Of a DNA stretch of 64,000 nt, positions 1 through 8,867 are shown in pieces. The position numbers were made by a program, and so were the translations under genes. Numbering within the stretch: position 1 is the stretch's first letter; each line of letters begins with the position of its first letter. Location of the stretch: contig NZ_VOXE01000003.1 in NCBI RefSeq assembly GCF_008014695.1, forward strand, positions 584,313-648,312, given 5' to 3'. The notes under the pieces are model-generated. The model did no database searches and had not been told where the DNA came from. It was given only the letters and a program-made list of their open reading frames with translations. Source of the stretch: Chryseobacterium sp. (GTDB lineage Bacteria; Bacteroidota; Bacteroidia; Flavobacteriales; Weeksellaceae).

Positions 1-1
1 A

Positions 2-364
2 AGAAAATTAGCAGCGAAGAAAGGGGAACTGATGGATTATATTCAGCAACGCTCAGATCCTACCATCATGGCGTCTCAGCCCGGTGAATTTGTTCAGCCG
101 GTCGGGCCAGGTTTCTCCATTGGTAAAGTTAAAAATAAATGGGATAAAATTGAGTTTTACAGAAGTCTGGTTACAGATTTAGGAGCAGCTTATTTCGCTG
201 AAATAAACATCAGAAGAGAAGAGACAGATGCTTTTCTCAATTTTGCTTTACAGAATTTTGATTTCAGCAACATCTTGAAGTATGGGTATTATACGCCGTC
301 AGAACTGATGAAGATACAGATGCTGATTGAGGAGAAAAGTAAAGCGTATAAAAACGCGAAATAA
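2..364 (+). CDS. Hypothetical protein, 3' part (frame open to left edge)
   Basis: I do not recognise this family. The reading frame has no stop between base 2 and the TAA at 362, so this is probably the C-terminal end of a larger protein entering from the left. An in-frame ATG at 32, preceded by a GGGGAACTG purine stretch, could instead start a 110-residue protein. The visible part has a Pro/Gly-rich stretch (about residues 15-35 from that ATG), then a charged, probably helical C-terminus ending in Lys-rich sequence. No signal peptide or membrane segment is seen. It is followed by a 67-bp AT-rich gap before the next gene. Confidence 0.5.
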   Translation, partial: RKLAAKKGELMDYIQQRSDPTIMASQPGEFVQPVGPGFSIGKVKNKWDKIEFYRSLVTDLGAAYFAEINIRREETDAFLNFALQNFDFSNILKYGYYTPSELMKIQMLIEEKSKAYKNAK

Positions 365-431
365 TAAACCATAAATAAATCTAACTTTATATTTCAAAAA
401 GTTTTATAATTTTATAGAATATTCTACTGAT

Positions 432-1163
432 ATGAACAGAAATATTATCGCCATAGCCATCGCAGCCTTAGGTTTTGTTATCGGACTTGCGCTTTTGGGC
501 AGCGCTATCAAAAACCGGAATAAGGCAGACAATACCATATCCGTTACAGGATTAGGCACACAGAAATTTACTTCGGATCTCATCGCATGGAAGGGTGATT
601 TTTCGCGAAACAGTTTTGAACTGAAATCGGCCTATGAATCGCTAGCAAACGATAAAAAAATCATCGAAAATTATTTGCTTTCGAAGGGAATTGCAAAAAA
701 TGAAATGGTTTTTTCGGCTGTGGATATTCAGAAGCAATTCACGTATTCGAACGACTCCAACGGAGCCAGCCATCAGACTTTTTCCGGTTATCAGCTGTCA
801 CAGTCGGTGTCTATTGACAGCAAAGAGGTGTCAAAAATCGAAAATCTTTCCAGAAATATTACTGAAATTATCAATCTGGGAATCGAATTCACTTCGTCGC
901 CACCCAATTATTTTTACACCAAACTGGCCACTGTGAAACAGCAGATGATTGCAGATGCCACAAAAGATGCCAAACAGCGCGCGGAAAAGATCGCTGAAAA
1001 TGCGGGAAGTAGCCTCGGAAACCTGAAAAAAGCAACGATGGGAGTCACCCAGATCACCGAACCGAATTCTACTGAAGAATTTTCATACGGCGGCACCTTT
1101 AACACCTCTTCAAAAGACAAAGAAGCGAGTATCACCATTAAACTGGAATATGAGGTGGATTAA
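432..1163 (+). CDS. SIMPL domain-containing protein (DUF541)
   Basis: This 243-residue protein starts with an N-terminal hydrophobic helix (residues about 5-25, ending in GSAIKNR), probably a membrane anchor or uncleaved signal. The rest has the SIMPL/DUF541 pattern: ISVTGLG near the start, a middle with alternating polar strands, and the region KQQMIADATKDAKQRAEKIA followed by AGSSLG, which is typical of the family's second half. SIMPL proteins are periplasmic or membrane-anchored; some form oligomeric rings, and their biochemical role is poorly defined. The gene stands alone on the plus strand and converges with the GNAT gene. Confidence 0.8.
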   Translation: MNRNIIAIAIAALGFVIGLALLGSAIKNRNKADNTISVTGLGTQKFTSDLIAWKGDFSRNSFELKSAYESLANDKKIIENYLLSKGIAKNEMVFSAVDIQKQFTYSNDSNGASHQTFSGYQLSQSVSIDSKEVSKIENLSRNITEIINLGIEFTSSPPNYFYTKLATVKQQMIADATKDAKQRAEKIAENAGSSLGNLKKATMGVTQITEPNSTEEFSYGGTFNTSSKDKEASITIKLEYEVD

Positions 1164-1199
1164 TACGAAAACTGTATTTCAGACCAACAACGAAAGCTT

Positions 1200-1712
1200 T
1201 TAGCAATAAACGACATCGTAAATTTCCTCCTTGATCCAGTCGGTCTTTTCAGGTTGCCAGTTGGCGAGAAGCCAGAGATTTAAAGGGTTTTTTCCTTCTT
1301 CATAACAAGGCTGTACATAATCCTCATCAATAACCGAGAAACCGTTGTTGGTATAGAACTGCAGTCTCCGCTTTGCATCTTCGTCCAGATGCTCCGGTTC
1401 TGCTTCCAGAACGATATGAGAGTAATTCTTAAAGAGATGGCTGATCATCTCAGCACCGTATTTTTGACTTCTGAATTCAGAAAAAATCTCAAAATGCTCA
1501 ATAAATATAAAATTGGTCAGTTCCCAGGAAATCAGATAACCCACATTGTTCAGGTCATCAAGCAGCGCATGAACTTTTACCTTGGGATTTTTAAATAGAC
1601 ACCTGAACTGTGATTCGCCGCGTCTTTCGTCTTCCGGAAAGGTTTCACAATACGATTTGTAAATTTCATCTGTCCTGAAATCATCGGTTGAAGTTACCTG
1701 TACATATTCCAT
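1200..1712 (-). CDS. GNAT-family N-acetyltransferase
   Basis: This 170-residue protein is built like a small GNAT acetyltransferase. It has an N-terminal strand/helix with ETFPEDERR, a beta-strand segment (FIFIEHFEIFSEFRSQKYG) matching the region leading into the acetyl-CoA pyrophosphate loop (here R-S-Q-K-Y-G), then a helix and the motif RLQFYTNNGF, which is the usual beta6/beta7 signature. Similar short GNATs in flavobacteria have no known substrate. It faces the SIMPL gene tail to tail, and upstream (minus strand) there is about 90 bp of AT-rich sequence. Confidence 0.75.
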   Translation of the reverse strand: MEYVQVTSTDDFRTDEIYKSYCETFPEDERRGESQFRCLFKNPKVKVHALLDDLNNVGYLISWELTNFIFIEHFEIFSEFRSQKYGAEMISHLFKNYSHIVLEAEPEHLDEDAKRRLQFYTNNGFSVIDEDYVQPCYEEGKNPLNLWLLANWQPEKTDWIKEEIYDVVYC

Positions 1713-1801
1713 ATCAAAGCTGAATTATTTTTCCCAAATCTACATTTTTGGAACGAAATAATTGAAATCAGAATCAAAATTTTTAAAAAAAATATCGAAG
1801 A

Positions 1802-2038
1802 TTACAGGTCAAAGACATTCGGGCGTCTTGTGATGAAAATATCCTTAACCCAAAGCGAGAACGCCAGGATCAGATAAATGAGGAAAAAGAATCCAACCGT
1901 GGCAAAAGTAGAGTAGATGAAGAAAACGCGCAGTTTGGAAACGGGGATCCCAAGTTTGGAACCCATTCTCGTCAATACACCAAACCATTCCCGTTCTACG
2001 TTGTGGCGGATGTTTGTAATGAAATGTGGTTCGTGCAT
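1802..2038 (-). CDS. PspC-domain membrane protein
   Basis: This 78-residue protein has the PspC layout: a short cytosolic N-terminus (MHEPHFITNIRHN), the segment FGVLTRMGSKLGIPVSKLRVFF, then one strong transmembrane helix (about residues 40-63, FATVGFFFLIYLILAFSLWV) and a short tail. I chose the ATG at 2038, which lies 11 bp after the stop of the upstream DUF2851 gene. The longer 97-residue frame from 2095 would overlap that gene by 46 bp and add a basic stretch without homology sense. PspC domains usually sit in envelope-stress systems; no psp partner is visible here. Confidence 0.8.
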   Translation of the reverse strand: MHEPHFITNIRHNVEREWFGVLTRMGSKLGIPVSKLRVFFIYSTFATVGFFFLIYLILAFSLWVKDIFITRRPNVFDL

Positions 2039-2049
2039 TTTATTCTTTT

Positions 2050-3315
2050 TTACGAATTTTTTAATAGTTGAAAACCGATTCCGCAATTTAAACAATTTTT
2101 AAGCGTGCAGAAATGTTTGTGATGGAAAATATAAGCCTGGCTGTCTAAAGCGTTCCGCATCGGCACTTTTAATGATTTCCAACCTTCGGTTACCGAATTT
2201 TTTTCAGCGCCGATCCGGCTGTAAAAACTCAGGATTTCATCGCTGTTGTTTTCCTGATTGTTTTTATGGAAGGTATATTTCAGTGGCAAAACAGCATTGA
2301 TGAAAACAAGGTCAATAAAATCTTCCGTTAAAAATTTTTCTCCGGTCACTGTTGAGATTTTTCCGAAACTGAAGCGGTTGTCCCAATATTCGCTCGCTTT
2401 GACATTTTTGAAAAGCTCATAGAGTTCTTCCGCTTTTCTGGCTGAAATGATCTTTGAAAACAGGTTTTGGTCTGAATGATAGAGTGCGGCGAGTTGCGAA
2501 AGCCTGACCGTTGGAAAATTTGGCGGTCTGAGCTTTGAGAATTTCGGCGTGAAACGGAGATCCGGTAGCTGAAATTTCGTTTTCAGAAAATCAAATTCAC
2601 GTTTCCAAATATTCATGTATTCGTCTTCAGGCGCATCAAGCCAGCCGCAGATTCCGAAAAAGAGCGATTCCAGTTGAACCCGGTTCTGCCTGATCCTGTT
2701 TAAAACACTGAAATCAATACTTTCAGCCATCTGTTTGAAGATAAATGCATTTACTTTCAGCCCGAAAGCGTAAGCCAACCGGTGAAACAAAACCGCTTCG
2801 TAGTTATTTTTAAACTGTGCGAGATCTGCTTCGATTTCTATAGATTTCAGGTCGAGTTTCTTCAACAGGCTTTCCTCGGCAAAATAAAACGGAATTTTAT
2901 CAGGATTAAAGATTTTTTCGCACGGAATAAAACTGTTTTCTTTCAGTAAAGATTCATATTTCCAAAGCAGCGAATCATCGATATAATCACTGAGTTCAAG
3001 CGTTGGAATATTTTTGTTCTTGAGTTCTTCGATCTCAGTATCATCCTGAAAAACAACATGAAGAATCAGGTTTTCAAATTCCGGATTGCCGCTGTGACGG
3101 TGAAAAATCCAGTCCGAAGATTTCACATGAAGTTCAATGTTTCCGGCTAAAACCACATCATGAACCTTTATTTTTCCGAAGAGGAAATCAGGTCCCGAAT
3201 CATAATTCCACTTTCCGAAATCCAGGATCTCTATTTCATTTCCTGCCGTATCACGGAAATCAAAATTTTTAAAAATCTTGAAATTCCAGAGATATTGAAG
3301 GAGTTTCTCGTTCAT
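2050..3315 (-). CDS. DUF2851 family protein
   Basis: This 421-residue protein belongs to DUF2851, a family nearly confined to Bacteroidetes and of unknown function. The recognisable N-terminal signature is EKLLQYLWNFKIF, followed by FGKWNYDSGPDFLFGKIKV and GNIELHVKSSDW, an acidic/His/Lys arrangement that recalls nuclease-like folds (inference only). The C-terminus carries a Cys-rich motif, CTLKNCLNCGIG, which may bind a metal. The protein is full length for the family and has no signal peptide. The PspC-like gene follows 11 bp downstream, so they are probably co-transcribed. Confidence 0.85.
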   Translation of the reverse strand: MNEKLLQYLWNFKIFKNFDFRDTAGNEIEILDFGKWNYDSGPDFLFGKIKVHDVVLAGNIELHVKSSDWIFHRHSGNPEFENLILHVVFQDDTEIEELKNKNIPTLELSDYIDDSLLWKYESLLKENSFIPCEKIFNPDKIPFYFAEESLLKKLDLKSIEIEADLAQFKNNYEAVLFHRLAYAFGLKVNAFIFKQMAESIDFSVLNRIRQNRVQLESLFFGICGWLDAPEDEYMNIWKREFDFLKTKFQLPDLRFTPKFSKLRPPNFPTVRLSQLAALYHSDQNLFSKIISARKAEELYELFKNVKASEYWDNRFSFGKISTVTGEKFLTEDFIDLVFINAVLPLKYTFHKNNQENNSDEILSFYSRIGAEKNSVTEGWKSLKVPMRNALDSQAYIFHHKHFCTLKNCLNCGIGFQLLKNS

Positions 3316-3378
3316 GATTGATAAAGAACAAAGTTTCCTAAAACTGATTTTTTACCGGTCCAGCATCCGGTAGATGAT

Positions 3379-4536
3379 TTAAATCTTCTCTTCTACAGGC
3401 TTCAGCTTTGCAAAATTCTTCAGCGTATCGCTGTACATTTTTTCGTAAAGTGGTAGAATGTTTTTCAGGTCAAACTTAATGGCCTGCTGTTTCGCATTTT
3501 TTTTCATTTGGGCAAGGAGTTTTTCATCGCTTAGAAGCTTAATGGTGTAGTTGCTCATGGCTTCTACATTTCCAACCTCTGCCAGAAATCCGGTTTCACC
3601 CTGAATATTCACCTCCGGAATTCCCCCTGCATTGGAACTGATGACAGGCGTTTCTGCGGCCATCGCTTCGAGCGCCGCCAAACCGAAACTTTCCTGTTCT
3701 GAAGGCAGTAAAAACACATCAGAAAGCTGAAGAATGCGGTACAGATCATTGACTTTACCTAAAAGACGTATTTTTCCGATCAGCTCCGGATTTTCTTCCA
3801 GGAACTGAGTGATTTTTTCCATATCTGGGCCCTCTCCAATGACGATGAGTTTGGATTTTACTTTGGCATTTACAGTTTTAAAAATCTGCAGAACCTCTTC
3901 CACCCGCTTTACAGGGCGCAGATTGGAGACGTGAATGAGAATTTTTTCATCATCCTCGGCAAACTGTTTTCTTTGACAGGTATTAACCTCTTCAAATTCG
4001 GAATTGTCGATGAAATTCGTGATGACCTGAATCTCTTTTTTAATATTGAAAAATTTTAAAGTATCGGCTTTAAGACTTTCGGAAACCGACGTAACGGTGT
4101 CTGACTGGTTAATCGAGAATTCTACAGCATGTTTGTAGCTCGGATGCTGGCCGACCAGCGTAATATCCGTTCCGTGAAGCGTTGTAACCAAAGGAATATC
4201 TTTTCCTTCTTCTTTCAGCATCTGTTTTGCGGTGAAAGCAGCGTAAGCGTAAGGGATCGCATAATGCGCGTGCAGAATATCGAGTTTGTATAAATTTACA
4301 ACTCGGTAAATCATGGATGAAAGGGCAATGTCGTATGGTTGGTACTGAAACAGCGGATACGTCTGCACATTTACCCGATGGAAAAATATATTTGGGTTGG
4401 TAATATCAAGCCGCGCCGGAAGCGCTGAACTGATAAAATGCACTTCATAGCCTTTGTTGGCAAGAGACATGCCGAGTTCTGTGGCAACGATGCCGCTACC
4501 GCCGTATGTTGGATAACAGAGAATTCCGATTTTCAT
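3379..4536 (-). CDS. bshA: N-acetyl-alpha-D-glucosaminyl L-malate synthase BshA
   Basis: BshA is a GT4 glycosyltransferase that joins UDP-GlcNAc to L-malate, the first step of bacillithiol synthesis in the cytosol. The 385-residue length fits. The N-terminus MKIGILCYPTYGGSGIVATE is the BshA form of the GT-B donor loop, followed by DILHAHYAIPYAYAAF and TTLHGTDITLVG. The C-terminal domain holds SNLRPVKRVEEVL and the nucleotide-sugar motif EQESFGLAALEAMA. The other bacillithiol genes (bshB, bshC) are not in this window. A short gap of 22 bp separates it from the GH3 gene, so the two may form one transcript. Confidence 0.93.
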   Translation of the reverse strand: MKIGILCYPTYGGSGIVATELGMSLANKGYEVHFISSALPARLDITNPNIFFHRVNVQTYPLFQYQPYDIALSSMIYRVVNLYKLDILHAHYAIPYAYAAFTAKQMLKEEGKDIPLVTTLHGTDITLVGQHPSYKHAVEFSINQSDTVTSVSESLKADTLKFFNIKKEIQVITNFIDNSEFEEVNTCQRKQFAEDDEKILIHVSNLRPVKRVEEVLQIFKTVNAKVKSKLIVIGEGPDMEKITQFLEENPELIGKIRLLGKVNDLYRILQLSDVFLLPSEQESFGLAALEAMAAETPVISSNAGGIPEVNIQGETGFLAEVGNVEAMSNYTIKLLSDEKLLAQMKKNAKQQAIKFDLKNILPLYEKMYSDTLKNFAKLKPVEEKI

Positions 4537-4558
4537 AGAGTTTTTATTTTAATTGAAA

Positions 4559-6292
4559 TTACTCAATTACTGTTTTTACTTTTTTGTTGAAGTCAATTGG
4601 TGTTGTAGTATTCAAATCCATTCCCATTCCGGCTGTCAGTTGATCATTAACCAAAACCGGAAGTCTTCCGGAGATTTTTGTTTTCCCCAAAAGCGCTTTC
4701 GCAGTGGCCGTCATTGAGTCATCATTGTTTTCGTAGGCCACCAAAACGGTGGAAACTTTGGAAATATCGATATCTTTCAGGGCATAGGCCGAGCCGAAAA
4801 CATTCAAAATAATGTTTTGATTTTTAGTAAGGTCACCAAGGATTTTTTTGCTTTCAGGCGAAATCTTATAAGGTTTATACGCAGTTGAATTGTCTTTATG
4901 AAATCCGACAATCACCTTTGAATTGGACGGAATTGAAGAAATTTCTGATGGCTTTTTAAGGATGACCGTGGTGTTTAAATTCAGCTGATCCGCGAAAGTT
5001 TGGTAAGGTGCTTCTTCCAGTGGGACATAATAGTAGGTTTCATTGCAGTTTAATGGAAGCAGTTTTTTTTCATCTTTAATCAGGGTAAGTGCATTGGAAT
5101 ACATTTTCTGAACGATTTCCGTGTGTGAACCGTTATTCAGGTCACTATTGATGTTTTCCGGATTTCTGGCTTCGTATTTTGTCAAGCCTAAAAAATATTT
5201 GGTCAGGAGAATTTTTTTGACACTTTCTTCAACGCGGTTTTGGGAGATTTCTTTATTTTCAATCGCCAGCTGAATCAGCCTTTTGCCTTCCTTTACTCCG
5301 TCTGAGAACAGCATAATGTCATTACCGGCTTTGAAAGCAAGAGCATCGAGTTCTCCCGGCTTATAGTGTTTTGCGACAGCACCCATATTCAGGGCATCGG
5401 TAATGATCAATCCTTTATATCCTAATTTTTCTTTTAAAATTCCCGTCACAATACTTTTTGAAACCGATGCCGGGATTCCTTTTTCGCTTTCAAGGGCAGG
5501 AACGTACAAATGGGCTACCATTACCCCGCCTATTCCTTTATCCATGAGCGCTTTGAACGGGGCAATTTCCACCGCGTTCAGTCTTTTGAGATCGTGGGAA
5601 ACGACAGGGAGATCGAGATGGGAATCTGTACTCGTATCGCCATGCCCGGGAAAATGCTTGATGGCGGCCAGAATATTATTCTGCTGAAGGCCCTGTGCAT
5701 AAGCTGCAGCTGAGTTTACTACATTCGTAACTTCAGATCCGAAACTTCTGTTGCCGATAATCGGGTTATCCGGATTTGTATTGACATCAACAACGGGTGC
5801 AAAATCCCAGTTTACGCCCATTCTTTTGGCATCCTGAGCGATTTTTGCGGACATTTCTGTAATCAGGCTTTTATTCTGTATTGCGCCCAATGTCATTGCC
5901 CAGGGAAATTTATGTGCAGTGGCAATTCTCTGAAAAAGTCCCCATTCTGCATCCATCCCAATCATCAGCGGAATTCTGGATTTTGCCTGAAATTCGTTGA
6001 CGAGATTGATTTCGCGAGCTGCATCGTCCTGCATCAGGATCAGTCCGCCCAGTTTTTCATTGATAACCAGATTTCTGACATTATTGATATAATCTTCACC
6101 TTTATTGGTATAAAGTGCTACGATAAACAGCTGACCGAGTTTTTCGTCCTGTGAAAGCGAATGATATGTTTGATCGACCCATGAGTTGGCAGCCTTCAAA
6201 TCAGCGCCCGAAAGGTTTTTCGGCTGATACTGTGCAAAAACGAACGGATTGAAAGCAACTGCTGTTATAAGGGCGATAATGTATTTGATCAT
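4559..6292 (-). CDS. Glycoside hydrolase family 3 protein (NagZ-like beta-N-acetylhexosaminidase)
   Basis: This exported GH3 enzyme of about 577 residues is likely a beta-N-acetylglucosaminidase acting on peptidoglycan or other GlcNAc glycans. I start it at the ATG at 6292 because the signal peptide MIKYIIALITAVAFN...FAQ begins there; an in-frame ATG lies 21 bp upstream. The NagZ signature KHFPGHGDTSTDSHLDLP contains the Asp/His acid-base pair of this subclass, and IITDALNMGAV holds the nucleophile Asp. After the TIM barrel (to about residue 370) there is a second alpha/beta domain, making it longer than cytosolic NagZ. It lies just upstream of bshA on the same strand. Confidence 0.88.
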   Translation of the reverse strand: MIKYIIALITAVAFNPFVFAQYQPKNLSGADLKAANSWVDQTYHSLSQDEKLGQLFIVALYTNKGEDYINNVRNLVINEKLGGLILMQDDAAREINLVNEFQAKSRIPLMIGMDAEWGLFQRIATAHKFPWAMTLGAIQNKSLITEMSAKIAQDAKRMGVNWDFAPVVDVNTNPDNPIIGNRSFGSEVTNVVNSAAAYAQGLQQNNILAAIKHFPGHGDTSTDSHLDLPVVSHDLKRLNAVEIAPFKALMDKGIGGVMVAHLYVPALESEKGIPASVSKSIVTGILKEKLGYKGLIITDALNMGAVAKHYKPGELDALAFKAGNDIMLFSDGVKEGKRLIQLAIENKEISQNRVEESVKKILLTKYFLGLTKYEARNPENINSDLNNGSHTEIVQKMYSNALTLIKDEKKLLPLNCNETYYYVPLEEAPYQTFADQLNLNTTVILKKPSEISSIPSNSKVIVGFHKDNSTAYKPYKISPESKKILGDLTKNQNIILNVFGSAYALKDIDISKVSTVLVAYENNDDSMTATAKALLGKTKISGRLPVLVNDQLTAGMGMDLNTTTPIDFNKKVKTVIE

Positions 6293-6402
6293 TATGAATT
6301 TAAATATAAACAAAAATACAATTTTTATACTAAAATGTGGGTTTAATAAACATTGGTATATGTTTTGAATAGCTCACCGGGAACAATCTAAAATTTTTAA
6401 AA

Positions 6403-6900
6403 ATGAAAAATTATTTAACAATATTCCTGCTGGCAATTTTCAGCATCGCTGCAGTAAGTTGTACAGACCGGAATGACGAAGTTATTGTAGAAGACAATCC
6501 AGTACTGATGCGTGATGTTACCGGTACGCTTAACAGTACAAACAGTTATACACTGACTCAGGGAATCGACATTGCTACAAGTGATGTTGTTTTGGTGTAC
6601 AGAAATATTAACTCAAATACAACTGCTTCTGCGGTTTGGCAGTTATTGCCTAAGACGGAGTTTCTGTCTGCAGGTAGAGAACTGGATTATAATTTCCTTT
6701 TTGATGCTACCGCTATTGAAATTTATACGGAAAGCAATTTCGATCAGACTACTATGACAGCTGCAGAAGCGAATAAATATCAGAACAATCAGCGTTTCCG
6801 TATTGTTTTAATCCCTGCATCAGCCGGTAGAAATGCGAATGTTGATTATAATGACTACCAAAGCGTTATTAAATTTTACAATATTAAGGACAAGAATTAA
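6403..6900 (+). CDS. Putative lipoprotein
   Basis: This 165-residue protein of unknown function begins with a lipoprotein signal peptide: MKNYLTIFLLAIFSIAAVSC, with the lipobox AVSC and acylated Cys at residue 20, followed by TDRNDE. The mature part is rich in Asn, Thr and aromatic residues and probably beta-stranded. No named domain is recognised. It is a single-gene unit: GH3 diverges upstream, and a strong hairpin terminator follows 30 bp downstream. Confidence 0.75.
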   Translation: MKNYLTIFLLAIFSIAAVSCTDRNDEVIVEDNPVLMRDVTGTLNSTNSYTLTQGIDIATSDVVLVYRNINSNTTASAVWQLLPKTEFLSAGRELDYNFLFDATAIEIYTESNFDQTTMTAAEANKYQNNQRFRIVLIPASAGRNANVDYNDYQSVIKFYNIKDKN

Positions 6901-6930
6901 TCCTTCTTAATCTGTAAATTATTCAATCGA

Positions 6931-6957
6931 AGCCTACTTAAAAGTAGGCTTTTTTTA
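6931..6957 (+). terminator. Rho-independent terminator after the lipoprotein gene
   Basis: A 9-bp perfect stem (AGCCTACTT / AAGTAGGCT) with an AA loop is followed by TTTTTTAT. It ends the 6403-6900 transcript. Confidence 0.85.
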
Positions 6958-7045
6958 TATTTCGGCATGTAGTAAAAACAGGTTTAGAAATGATTTATTT
7001 TCACTGGATTTTCTTACATTTAAACCTCAATTAAAAGAATAAAAA

Positions 7046-7753
7046 ATGAGTGTTCATATCGCAGCCAAAAAAGGGGAAATCGCTAAAACAGTTTTACAGC
7101 CGGGAGATCCGCTCCGGGCAAAATACATAGCAGATAATTTTCTGGATGAGGTAAGACTCGTAAGCCAGACCAGGAATATCTACTATTTTACAGGACTTTA
7201 CAAAGGAAAAGAAATCTCAGTAGGAGCCAGCGGAATGGGCGTTCCGAGCATCGGGATTTATTCTTTTGAACTTTTCACCGAATATGAAGTGGATACGATT
7301 ATCAGAATCGGCACGTGTGGAGCCTACACCAGTGATCTGAAACTTTTTGACCTTCTGAATGTGGAAAATGCAGCGAGTGAATCAACTTATGCAAAATTTG
7401 CGTGGGGAAATGAGGATGAGCTGATTGCAAATCAGGGAAATTCATTTGCACTGATGAATGAAACAGCCCAAAAATTGTCGTTAGAAATTAAGCCGACCAA
7501 TATTCACACAAGCGACATTTTTTACAGAAAAGATACTACCATTCCGGAAATTGCCTCAAAATACGGATGTTTAGCTGTTGAAATGGAAGCTTTTGCACTT
7601 TTTGCGAATGCTAAATATCTGGGCAAAAACGCCGCTACATTGCTTACGGTGTCAGATATCATTCCCACCCGTGAACAGATCTCTGCCGACGAAAGAGAGA
7701 AATCCCTGAAACCCATGATTGAACTGGCTTTAGAAACAGCATTACAGTTATAA
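7046..7753 (+). CDS. deoD: Purine nucleoside phosphorylase DeoD-type
   Basis: This 235-residue protein has the full length of the hexameric DeoD family, which splits (deoxy)ribonucleosides with phosphate into base and (deoxy)ribose-1-phosphate for purine salvage. Visible motifs are LQPGDPLRAKYIA (phosphate-binding Gly/Arg), IIRIGTCGAY, the ribose-binding EMEAFALFANA, and SDIIPTREQIS with the catalytic Asp. The start MSVHIAAKKGE is the usual family start. It forms its own transcript, ending at the palindrome shared with ribA. Confidence 0.93.
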   Translation: MSVHIAAKKGEIAKTVLQPGDPLRAKYIADNFLDEVRLVSQTRNIYYFTGLYKGKEISVGASGMGVPSIGIYSFELFTEYEVDTIIRIGTCGAYTSDLKLFDLLNVENAASESTYAKFAWGNEDELIANQGNSFALMNETAQKLSLEIKPTNIHTSDIFYRKDTTIPEIASKYGCLAVEMEAFALFANAKYLGKNAATLLTVSDIIPTREQISADEREKSLKPMIELALETALQL

Positions 7754-7776
7754 TCTTAGGTTTTTACACAAAAATA

Positions 7777-7804
7777 AAACGCTTTGAAATTTCAAAGCGT
7801 TTTT
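7777..7804. terminator. Bidirectional terminator between deoD and ribA
   Basis: A nearly perfect palindrome, AAAACGCTTTGAAA / TTTCAAAGCGTTTT, has A-runs on one side and T-runs on the other. It can therefore end both deoD (plus) and ribA (minus), whose stop codon touches it. Confidence 0.85.
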
Positions 7805-8400
7805 TATTCGTCGTCGTCTTCCAGCAGATGCCCGAAATAATCTTTCTTCACCTTTAGATAGCCTTCACTTTCCAAAGTGGAATCGATCTGTAAAGGGATT
7901 CTTTTATTGAGATGAATATTGCTTTCGGTCACAATTTTAATTTTTTCGGGATTATTCGTTAAAAGATTCACGTTTTTTACTTCAAGGATATTCAGAATCT
8001 CGATGGCTGCTGAGAAATCTCTGTCATCAGCAGGAAGTCCAAGCTCAAGATTTGCCTGAACGGTATCAAAACCTTTTTCCTGTAATGAATACGCTTTCAG
8101 TTTATTGATGATGCCGATGTTCCGGCCTTCCTGACGCAGGTAGACGATAATCCCCCCGTTTTCATGGATGAATTTCATTGCTGCATCCAACTGCTGTCCG
8201 CATTCACATTTTTTAGAATGGAAAACTTCGCCGGTAATGCATTCAGAATGAAATCTGACGTTAATGGGTTGCGAAAAATCTGTATTTTCAGCGATGATGG
8301 CCATGTGCGGCATCCAGTCACTTTCTTCTTCTGAGAAGGCAATCATCCGGAAGATACCATATTCTGTGGGAACATTGGCTTCCGCTTGAATTTTAATCAT
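7804..8400 (-). CDS. ribA: GTP cyclohydrolase II
   Basis: RibA opens GTP to the pyrimidine precursor of riboflavin. The 198-residue protein is the stand-alone form, without the RibB half that many bacteria fuse to it. The zinc ligands are in place: HSECITGEVFHSKKCECGQQ gives Cys54, Cys65 and Cys67, the same numbering as the E. coli enzyme. YLRQEGRNIG supplies the catalytic Arg/Gln loop, and LLTNNPEKI the C-terminal substrate loop. It is the last gene of a minus-strand run, 8 bp after a small lipoprotein gene. Confidence 0.94.
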   Translation of the reverse strand: MIKIQAEANVPTEYGIFRMIAFSEEESDWMPHMAIIAENTDFSQPINVRFHSECITGEVFHSKKCECGQQLDAAMKFIHENGGIIVYLRQEGRNIGIINKLKAYSLQEKGFDTVQANLELGLPADDRDFSAAIEILNILEVKNVNLLTNNPEKIKIVTESNIHLNKRIPLQIDSTLESEGYLKVKKDYFGHLLEDDDE

Positions 8401-8408
8401 GGAATTAT

Positions 8409-8867
8409 TTAGTTGTTTACCGGGGTATGGAGGTAATACTCAATACTGTTGATATTGGTTTTTATCCTCACAAGATAGCGGTTCAGAATTTTATCTTCAT
8501 CGGGAGAGAGTTTTTTTCTTAAAGTCTGTACTTTTTTATAGGATTTTTCAAATCCTTTGAGAGCTCTCTCTTTACCCGGTGCGTTTCCAGCTTCAACTGC
8601 ATAAAGATAATCCTGAATGTTAACAATCATGGCTGCGGCCTCCAGATTTAAAGACTTATTCTTTGAAAACTTTGGGAATGACGAGAGCAGATTGGTTATT
8701 TCTGCTGCGTTCTCATTTTGGGTAATGTAATTGTTGAAAGTATCGAAATCTTTAATGGCTGTAGTTTTTGAAGTCGTGCCATTATTGTTCAGAGGAGACA
8801 TGTTCAGTTTTTCTGAAGCACATGACCCTAAAATCAGTAATAACACGCTGTAAACTATATTTTTCAT
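8409..8867 (-). CDS. Putative lipoprotein
   Basis: This 152-residue protein of unknown function has a short lipoprotein signal (MKNIVYSVLLLILGSC, lipobox LGSC, Cys16), then a low-complexity Asn/Thr linker and a helical, charged domain (about residues 40-145) containing KKVQTLRKKLSPDEDKIL. Its ATG overlaps the TGA of the upstream DUF4254 gene by 4 bp, so the two are translationally coupled. It may be an envelope partner of that protein; no function is known. Confidence 0.75.
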   Translation of the reverse strand: MKNIVYSVLLLILGSCASEKLNMSPLNNNGTTSKTTAIKDFDTFNNYITQNENAAEITNLLSSFPKFSKNKSLNLEAAAMIVNIQDYLYAVEAGNAPGKERALKGFEKSYKKVQTLRKKLSPDEDKILNRYLVRIKTNINSIEYYLHTPVNN